Below, one piece after another: positions 55,592 through 64,000 of a stretch of 64,000 nucleotides of DNA. The DNA is from Brassica napus (lineage: Eukaryota; Streptophyta; Magnoliopsida; Brassicales; Brassicaceae), in NCBI RefSeq assembly GCF_020379485.1, contig NW_026014650.1:98501-162500 (forward strand), given 5' to 3'. Each line of letters begins with the position of its first letter. Positions within the stretch are counted from its first letter, which is position 1. Below the pieces are notes generated by a model. That model saw nothing but the letters and a program-made list of their open reading frames with translations, ran no database searches and had not been told where the DNA came from. The position numbers and the translations under genes are program-made.

Positions 55592-58126
55592 TGTAAGACC
55601 CGATCCTGGCCGACTAGGCCGCACAGGATCTTAGCAAAAATTTTGAGAGATTCCCTTACCGAACCTCTCAAAATTTTTGCCTTTTATTAAAAACATCGCT
55701 CATAGGCGAAGGCTACTCTAGCTGAATGAACTCATAGACCCAGCTGATCGAGCTCATCGGCCCAGCTACTCTAGCTGAATGAACTCATAGACCAGCTGAT
55801 CGAGCTGTCACACTCGAACTGAGCTAGGACCGAGCTATGGCCAGCTGCCATATACTGCGTCCAGCTCCTTTACACACACAAAACAACTCCCTTAGGTACT
55901 TAGTCATTCAGCCAACCATCCCCACAGACATAAGTAACCCTTGAGAAGTCTTCAAACAGCTAAGGACATGCATCTGGCCCTTACCGGCTCATGCACTGTC
56001 CCACATCCATTTGCCTTATCAACTTATGATACCAAGTCCAGCTCATGGAATAACAACGCCCATCAGATCCTGAGTCAATCAACCAACCACCCCACATGAC
56101 CCAGAACTGATGAGTCTTCACATGTACCTAACCGGCCATGGAACCATGTCCCAACGAAGCCGATCAGTCCTCCTATTACCACTGCTGCATCCTTTGATCA
56201 ATCAGATCAGACACCTTGATCCATCACCTATGGATCAGGTCATCCATCCTTTCCAAAGATCAGATTACACACGGCCTTCTTTAGATAAACACACCGGCCC
56301 CATACTTGTGGTCCATGCCACTTAGTACTGGCCTTACTCGCCTCCACGGCTTGCTGCTGGTTCCAAATGAATTGGACCTTGCACCCCACATGGTTCCTCA
56401 TGTACTAGGATCCCCATGTGTCTCCTCCATGATTCGGATCATTGATTCACACCATGATCAGAACTAACACACACACCATGATCCACCATGGATCACTATC
56501 CAATGAGTGGCCTCGAACTTCCATCCCACATGGATGAGTTAGATCAACTAAGATCCGCCCCTTATCTCAGGGTCCTGGATCCTTAGTTTACATCACAACA
56601 TATGGTCTTCAAGGGGCGTGCCATACTTGGCCTTAACCGCACCACAAGAGACAGAAACATAACCTTGAAAGTAATTATAAAATCAGTTACCTTATACATG
56701 ATCTGATTAGATCAAGTGCCTTTCCTTATTATGTTCGGCCATGCTCCTCCAGTACACGCCTCTATCAATCCATATCACATACCTCCTGTATTGATAAGAT
56801 CCATTCATGGGTCGCACCCCTGATCCCTTCCATGGAACTTCCATGAAACCAGTTTCTACACTGCATCCAACTTCAAGGCTATTCATGCCATTGTGAGGGA
56901 AGTCCGGCCTTCTCCCTTCTCTCCTGGGTATTTGCGTGTGTTCCCAAGATACAGGGGAAGCCTAGGACGTGTTCATCCGTGGTGAAAACCTATCACAGGG
57001 TCGTTCATAACTCCCCTTGCACTTCCATGAAACTGCCCTCCCACACACCTCTCTCCTTAAGGCTGTCTTGGCCTTTGGGAATGAATTCCGGTCATCTACC
57101 TTCTTTCCTCACCATTTGCGTGTGTTCTCAGGCCCTGTAGGATGCTTTGGGTGATAACATCACGGATCAAAACCACCAGAAAGTCGTTCATAACTTCCCC
57201 CCTTGATCTCTCCCAAAACTGGCTCATTATGACCTTCACACCACCATGGATCTTGGATTGGGAATCCGACCAACTCTCTGTCTTTTCTCTGTGTTTCTTT
57301 GTGTTTTAGGGTGTAGGAGGAAGCCCTGGCGTGCCTGCAAAGGCACGGACTTCCCTGCCTTTTATAGAAGAAGGGGCAGTTACCTTTCCAAAGGTTGCAC
57401 CCTTTCGGTATCATTTCTGGCCATTGATTTAATCAATGGTCCAGATTATACCCATTCGCCTCAGGCAGTTTCCAGACGCCCTGGGTTTGCCAATCCACTC
57501 CTGGAAAAGTCCAAACAAGCCCACACGGATTTCCCAAGCTCCTGGCTCAATCCCAAGAGCCAACCAGCCCATCGGTACACCCGGGTCGCCCACATGGCCC
57601 GGCCACTGTCCAGACCCGGCCCAACTGCCCATGACTTGAACACTCAGTCCAGCTGAGTTGAGCTGATCCCCAGCTGACCCAGCTGAGTGAGCTAGACCAT
57701 CCAGCTCAGGGAGCTGACCTACACTTCAGTGAGCTACATTAAGCTGCACTACAGTTCACCTAGCTGGTCGAGCTTGCTTACTGCATTGCCCAGCTGTTAT
57801 ACACTGTGTCCAGCTTGCTTCTTTTATCTTCTTCAATTCTTCTAAGTCCCTTGGTCTATTTCCAGACCTATACTTAGTTCTCCCATGATCCATTCTGATC
57901 ACCGACTTCAATCGAGCTTCACCTGGATCTCGTCCAGCTACCAGCTCGCTTGTCCAGCTCCTTTGAGCTTGCATCTGCCTTAATTTGGCTAAGTTCCAGC
58001 TACCTGATTCCCTTAAACACGTTTTGGACCATGAAACGCTTGTCTTTAGGTCATGTGACCTGACTGGTGCGTCTCCTCGCACTAAAGTCTGTCCAGACGA
58101 TCCTATCCAGGATCGGGAACATGACA
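55592..58126 (-). repeat. Chromovirus-type LTR (TGTCATG family), minus strand
   Basis: 2,535 bp from TGTCATGTTCCCGATCC (58126) to GGGTCTTACA (55592). AGCT-rich U3 at about 57650-57980; TATA-like TATAAAAGG (minus strand) near 57360. Flanks ACTCT (55587-55591) and GAACT (58127-58131) do not match, and no primer site or polypurine tract is attached, so it is a recombined remnant, not a clean solo LTR. Confidence 0.82.
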
Positions 58127-58493
58127 GAACTTAGAATGGATTAGATGATTAGAAAAGGGGGTCTTATGTAGGGACCCTATGTATTGGTGGTGTGGAAACA
58201 CACGTACTTTTAGATACTGGGGCTACACACAGCTTTGTAAGCCCAGATATGATCGGAAAAGGGTTGTTCCAGATGGAAACGGAGGATGATCCTTGCATAG
58301 TGAATGCGGCCGGTGGGAAAGTAATGCATTCATTAGGGCGAGTAAAGGATATCCCAATAGTGATCCAGGATAGCGTTATGCCTATGGATCTGGTTGTGGT
58401 CTGCCTTACGAATCATGAGGTGATATTAGGCATGGACAGGCTTGGAAAGAACCGCGCCACTCTGGACTGTCACAAAGGAAGGGTGCAGTTTGC
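58127..58493 (+). pseudogene. pol: Chromovirus protease fragment
   Basis: Begins with the 3' end of the gag-pol intron (TCTTATGTAG at 58162-58171). It then reads G-T-L-C-I-G-G-V-E-T and protease with [20 protein letters not shown] and [20 protein letters not shown]. It stops being protease near 58493, where satellite sequence begins in the same open frame. The active-site DTG is intact in this fragment. Confidence 0.85.
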
Positions 58494-60495
58494 GAGTGGG
58501 TGTGGGTGTCCGCCAGCACACACAGGACGTCTGTGGCTGTCTGTGGCTGTCCGTCAGCACACACAGGACGTCCATGGCTGTCTGTGTATGTTCGTGTGTG
58601 TCTCTGGGTGTCCACCAGCTTACACATGACGTTCGTGGCTGTCCGTGGCTGTCTGTCAGCACACACAGGACTTCCGTGTGTGTCCGTCAGCACAAACAGG
58701 ACGTCCATGGCTGTCCATCAGTACACATATCAGCACGCTGGTCCTTGGACTCAGCATGCTGGCCCATCCCGAGGACTGTTCGGGTGATTTCGGCCCACGT
58801 GGGCTGTCTGTTCAGGACATCCGTGGGTGTCCGTCAGCACACACAGGACGTCCGTGAGTGTCTGTCAGCACACACAGGACATCCGTGGCAGTCCGTGTGT
58901 GTCTGTTTGTGTCCATCAGCACACACAGGACGTCCGTGGCTGTCCATAAGTACACATATCAGCACATTGGTCCTTGGACTCAGCACGCTGGCCCTTCCCG
59001 GGGACTGTTTGGGTGATTTTGGCCAACGTGGGCTGTCTGTTCAGTACACACAGGCATCCGTGGGTGTCCGCCAGCACACACAGGACGTCCGGGGCTGTCT
59101 GTGGTTGTCTGTCAGCACACACAGGACGTCCGTGACTGTCCATGTGTGTTCGTGTGTGTCCGTCCGCACACACAGGACGTTTGTGGGTGTCTATCAGCAC
59201 ACACAGGATGTCCGTGTGTGTCCGTCAGCACACACAGGACGTCCATGTGTGTCCGTCAGAACACACAGGACGTCCGTGGCTGTCCATGTGTGTCCGTGTG
59301 TGACCGTCAGCACACACAGGACGTCCGTGGCTGTTCATCAGTATACATATCAGCACGTTGGTCCTTAGACTTAGCACGCTGGCCCTTCTCATGGACTGTT
59401 TGGGTGATTTTGGCCCACGTGGGCTGTCTGTTCAGTACACAGAGGATGTCCGTGGGTGTCCGCCAGCACACACAGGACGTCCGTGCCTGTCCATGCTATA
59501 TGTCAGCACACACAGGATGTCCGTGGCTGTCCGTGTGTGTCCGTGTCTGTCCGTCAGTTAACACAGGACGTCCGTGGCTGTCCATAAGTACACATATCAG
59601 AACGTTGGTCCTTGGACTCAGCATGCTGACCCTTCCCCTGGACTGTTCGGGTGATTTTGGCCCACGTGGGCTGTCTGTTCAGTACACACAGGACGTTTGT
59701 CGGTATCCGTCAGCACACACAGGAAGTCCGTGTGTGTCCGTCAGCACACACAAGACGTCCGGGGCTGTCCCTGTGTGTCCGTCAGCACACACAAGACGTC
59801 TGTGGTTGTCCATCAGTACACATATCAGCACGTTGGTCCTTGGACTCAGCACATTGACTCTTCCCGTGGACTGTTCGGGTGATTTTGGCCCACGTGGGCT
59901 GTTCAGTACACACAGAACGTCCGTGGGCGTCCACCAGCACACACAGGACGTCTGTGTCTGTCCATGTGTGTCTGGGTGTGTCCTTTTGTGTCCGTCAGCA
60001 CACACAGGACGCCTGTGGCTGTCCATCAGTACACATATCAGCACGTTGGTCCTTGGACTCAGCATGCTGGCCCTTCCCGTGGATTGTTTGGGTGATTTTG
60101 GCCCACGTGGGCTGTCTGTTCAGTACACACAGGACCTCAGTGGGGGTCCGCCAGCACACACAGGACGTCTGTCGCTGTCTGTGGCTGTCCGTCAGCACAC
60201 ACAGGACGTCCATGGCTGTCCGTGTGTGTTCGTGTGTGTCTGTGGGTGTCCGCCAGCATACACAGGACGTTCGTGGCTGTCCGTGGCTGTCTGTCAACAC
60301 ACACAGGACGTCTGTGTGTGTCCGTCAGCACACACATGACGTCCGTGGCTGTCCATCAGTACACATATCAGCACGCTGTTCCTTGGACTCAGCATGCTGG
60401 CCCTTCCCATGGACTGTTCGGGTGATTTCGGCCCACGTGGGCTGTCTGTTCAGTACACACAGGACATCCGTGGGTGTCCGTCAGCACACACAAGA
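58494..60495 (+). repeat. Complex tandem repeat, block 3 (2.0 kb)
   Basis: Same units and orientation as the other two blocks; cores near 58737, 58970, 59361, 59605, 59836, 60049 and 60378. Contains the longest satellite frame (59101-60339, 412 codons). It ends where the LTR terminus TGTAAGACCC (60496) starts. Confidence 0.9.
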
Positions 60496-63450
60496 TGTAA
60501 GACCCGATCCCGGCCGACTAGGCCGCGGTCGATGCGTCACGTCGCTCAGTCCATACCCGGACCGAACCTCTAAAATTTTTGCCCTTTATTTAAAATATCG
60601 CCCATTGGCGAGGGCTAACTCAGATCCTGGCTCAAGACTACCTTAGTCATTCCCTAGCTAGATCCTTTCAACTTATGCACAGCGGAATACTATCTACTTA
60701 ACTATTGGTCTATAACCAATATAATACTTGTCTGGTCGAATCACCTCGGCTAATGGTTAGTATACTCAACTACCAGCTAGCTCCAAGGTCAATCCCGAAC
60801 CCAAATCAAGACATACAAATCTGAGGTTCATTCCCCTAACCATTCTATCTAGATCTATGCAACATTGCTAGATCATACCTTTGCCACATCCACGGAGCTT
60901 GTTAGCTCATCGGCCCAGCTGCTCTAGCTGAATGAACTCATAAACCAGCTGATCGAGCTGTCACACTCGAACTGAGCTAGGACCGAGCTATGGCCAGCTG
61001 CCATATACTGCGTCCAGCTCCTTTACACACACAAAACAACTCCCTTAGGTACTTAGTCATTCAGCCAACCATCCCCACAGACATAAGTAACCCTTGAGAA
61101 CTCTTCAAACAGCTAAGGACATGCATCTGGCCCTTACCGGCTCATGCACTGTCCCACATCCTTTTTTGCCTTATCAACTTATGATACCAAGTCCAGCTCA
61201 TGGACTAACAATGCCCATCAGATCCTGAGTCAATCAACCAACCACCCCACATGACTCAGAACTGATGAGTCTTCATACTTCCTAATCAGTCATGGAACCA
61301 TGTCCCACTGAACCTGATTAGTGTTGCTCTTACCACCGGTGCATCATTTGATCAATCAGATCAGACACCTTGATCCATCATCCAAGGATCAGGTCGTCCA
61401 TCCTTGCCCATGATCAGGTCACACACGGCCTGCCTTACCAACACCAAGGTTGATAACCAGCAATTCCTTATGATCAATATCATAAGTGACAATATGTTCC
61501 AGCACACAAACATATGATCAGATATCCTAACACAAGGATCTGACCCCAATATGCCCTCAGGTGCAATTTCGACCGCAAGCAAACCTGCTCCAAAAATCAA
61601 TTTCAATTCATGACAATTCATGATAAATCATAACTAAGAGGATGGTCCAATCATATTTCCCAGAACCGGCCTCCATCCCATAGATCTCGGCCAAGATAAG
61701 CCAAACCGGCCCAAGGGACCATCTCTAAATCAATCCCTAAAAACTCATTAGAATTCATGATAATTCATGATAAATCTTAACTAAGAGAATGGTCAAGTCA
61801 TAATTCCAAGAAGCGATCTCGATCCTATGGATCTCGACCTAGAACAGCCCCACCTGCCACCTTGACCATCTCGAAATCAATCAGATAAAATCCCCAAATA
61901 CCATGATAATTCATGATAATTCACCACTGAGAGGATTCCAAAGTCAGATCGCCATAAATCCATAAGGAAGTAGGAGATCCGGACTTAGCTGCCAAACCAA
62001 GGCCATGGAGGGTTCTTCTGAACCGACCAAGCGATGGTTCAGTGCTACCATGTCTAATCATCAATATCAATCATAAGAAGAAGAAATAATATGATTAATA
62101 ATCATAAAACAGAGTAAGGTGTAACTACAGGACCAGATCAGCCCATAGTGTACCAGACTATGTCCAATGGTCTGCAGTTCCCACCTGTTACCTCATCAGG
62201 GGCGTCCATGCTCTTCCTAGCAGGCCTTCATCAAACCCTTTTCACATACTTCCAGTATTGATAAGATCTAACCATGGTTCGTGACCATCACTTCTTCCAT
62301 GGAATTCCATGAAACCAGTTTCTACACTGCATCCACCTTCAAGGCTATTCATGCCATTGTGAGTGAAGTCCGGCCTTCTCCCTTCTCTCCTGGGTGTTTG
62401 CGTGTGTTCCCAAGATGCAGAGGAAGCCTAGGACGTGTTCATCAGTGGTGAAAAACTACCACAGGGTCGTTCATAACTCCCCTTGCACTTCCATGAAATT
62501 GCCTTTCTACACACATCTGCCCTTAAGGCTGTCTTGGCCTTTAGGAATGAATTCCGGTCATCTACCTTCTCTCCTCACCATTTGCGTGTGTTCTCAGGCC
62601 CTGGAGGATGCATTGGGTGATAACATCACGGATCAAAAGCCACCAGAAAGTCGTTCATAACTTTCCCCCTTGATCTCTCCCAAAATTGCCTCTTTATGGC
62701 CTTCACACCACCATGGGTCTTGGATTGGGAATCCGACCAACTCTCTGTCTTTTCTCTGTGTTTCTTTGTGTTTCAGGGTGTAGGAGGAAGCCCTGGCGGG
62801 CCTGCAAATGCACGGACTTGCCTTCCTTATATAGGAGAAGGGGTGGTTACTTCTTAACCATTGCATCCCTTCGGTATCATTTCTGGCCATTGATTTAATC
62901 AATGGTACAGATTGCACCCTTTCGCCTATGGCAGTTACCACACGCCCTGGAACTGCCAAACCACTCCTGTAAAAGTACAAACAAGGCCCAGACTGATTGC
63001 CCACGCCCATGACCCAACCACAAGAGCCCTCGAGCCCATTGGTACACATGGGTCATCCATATGGCCTTGTCACTGTCCAGACCCGAACCAACTGCCCAAG
63101 ACTCGAACACTCAGTCCAGCTGAGTTGAGCTGATCCCCAGCTGACCCAGCTGATTGAGCTAGTCCATCTAGCTCAGGGAGCTGACACACTCTTCAGTGAG
63201 CTACACTGAGCTGCACTACTCTTCACTTAGCTGGTCGAGCTTGCTTACCGCACCGCCCAGCTGCCATACTCTTAGTACAGCTTCTTTATACTTGTCTCCT
63301 TCTTGGTTTAGCTATCCCTTAATTTTCTGATGCCCTTAACCTTACTTCCAGGCTATGACACGCTTGTCTTTGGGCCATATGACCATACTGGTGCATCTCC
63401 ACGCACCGCAGTCCGTTCGGACGATCCTATCCAGAATCAGGGACATGACA
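60496..63450 (-). repeat. 3' LTR of minus-strand chromovirus at window edge
   Basis: 2,955 bp from TGTCATGTCCCTGATTC (63450) to GGGTCTTACA (60496). AGCT-rich stretch at about 63110-63300. The polypurine tract follows at higher coordinates, so this is a 3' LTR and the body of the element extends right. It is the most complete of the TGTCATG-family LTRs here. Confidence 0.88.
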
Positions 63451-63465
63451 AGTTTCCCCCACTTG
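63451..63465 (-). other. Polypurine tract
   Basis: Minus strand GCAAGTGGGGGAAACT directly before the LTR start TGTCATG; like 45182-45194. Confidence 0.75.
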
Positions 63466-63867
63466 CGAAGGATTCGTCCTCGAATCCAGTTGTGCTGACG
63501 TCTTGTTTATCATATAAACAAGTCTTCCCCACTTGATAGAGACTTACCCAAGAATATTATCAAGTGGTCCATCAAGCACCCATACAAATACCTGACTTGT
63601 GTCTCAGACCCAACTCTCCAGGTTGCGGTCCTAGTAGACACCAAGTCTCTTACTCTCTGACCCTAGTCCATGACTAGATCAAATTCAGTACCTAGGAACA
63701 TACTGAGTACTCAAGTCTTAGTAGATTCAACCAATCTCCAAGCCACTCGATGCACCAGCCAAGTCCTAGCGAACATGTTCCAATCCTTAGGCTGCTCACT
63801 CTACCATGAGTCCTAACAGATTGTTATGTTCCCTTAAGTCCTTCCTGGACAATAAGGTTTATGATTC
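63466..63867 (-). other. Internal spacer of the edge element
   Basis: Starts with the usual pol-end sequence (GGATTCGAGGACGAATCC, minus strand), then about 370 bp I cannot assign. No RT, RNase H or integrase sequence, although these should lie here; apparently replaced or deleted. Confidence 0.5.
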
Positions 63868-64000
63868 CAGCAATTCATCAATCCTGGGTAAAGGGTACTT
63901 GTTCTTCCCAGTCACCCTGTTCAAACCCCTATAATCAATGCACAACCTAAAGCTACCATCCTTTTTCTTAACAAATAGGACTGCTGCTCCCCAAGGTGAT
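63868..64000 (-). pseudogene. pol: Reverse-transcriptase fragment at the window edge
   Basis: Minus strand frame without its own start: [20 protein letters not shown], then [20 protein letters not shown] and DELL. It matches the RT at 47740-47875 with G-A-A-V for G-A-P-V and T-G-K-N for T-V-K-N. It breaks off at 63868 after DELL, so the catalytic region is missing. Confidence 0.85.

Noticed and set aside
55592..58126. Clean solo LTR
   Set aside because: Termini are complete, but the flanking 5-mers (ACTCT and GAACT) differ and one flank is a protease fragment, so it is a recombinant remnant.

Overview
This window is plant DNA made almost entirely of transposable elements and repeats. I find no convincing host gene, tRNA or rRNA gene. 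The retroelement repertoire points to a crucifer, probably Brassica, in gene-poor (for example pericentromeric) heterochromatin. The clues are Tekay/Del-like chromoviruses with TGTCACGCC- or TGTCATGTC-type LTRs, a Tat-lineage Ty3/gypsy element with an antisense ORF, and LTRs carrying GGTCGCTACGTAGCGACC palindromes. The organism is an inference from family resemblance.

Layout. 1-2150 is the 3' end of an LTR element: a long unrecognised ORF, then an LTR-like stretch. 2151-9569 is a mosaic: a 2.5-kb segment present twice as direct copies (2151-4740, 5698-8205), the 3' end of a Tat element (4741-6441), a gag gene on the minus strand, and a solo LTR (6784-9569, TSD GGAAC) splitting that gag. The gag's own leader, primer-binding site and LTR follow to 11381. 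11382-16123, 52756-55591 and 58494-60495 are three same-orientation blocks of a complex GT/CA-rich tandem repeat. 16124-52755 is a nested stack of insertions. 55592-58493 and 60496-64000 hold further LTRs and pol fragments.

The stack is the clearest architecture here. A plus-strand LTR (16124-17241 and 50979-52755) was hit by a minus-strand chromovirus (17242-50973, TSD GATGA). Its 3' LTR was hit by a plus-strand chromovirus (17780-44443, TSD ACACT). The integrase of that was hit by a minus-strand Tat element (23699-41235, TSD TGTTC). The integrase of that was hit by a non-autonomous element with 3.7-kb LTRs (27774-36368, TSD GTCGG). All four target-site duplications are perfect 5-mers, so relative ages can be read directly.

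The most interesting biology is in the two chromoviruses. The plus copy has an ATG mini-exon of exactly 18 codons inside the LTR, ending at AAG|GTATGT. A TACTAAC...CCTTAG acceptor lies after the primer-binding site, and the join is in frame with gag. The minus copy looks like the reverse-transcribed product of such a spliced RNA: its LTR runs exactly to AAG and then directly into gag, with U5, primer-binding site and leader missing. A second intron-like segment of 90-93 nt lies between gag and protease in both chromoviruses, and its 3' end survives in a third fragment. Removing it fuses gag to pol in frame. Together these suggest a chromovirus lineage whose Gag and Gag-Pol expression depends on two introns, one spanning the LTR/PBS boundary. 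All autonomous elements here carry inactivating lesions in at least one gene.
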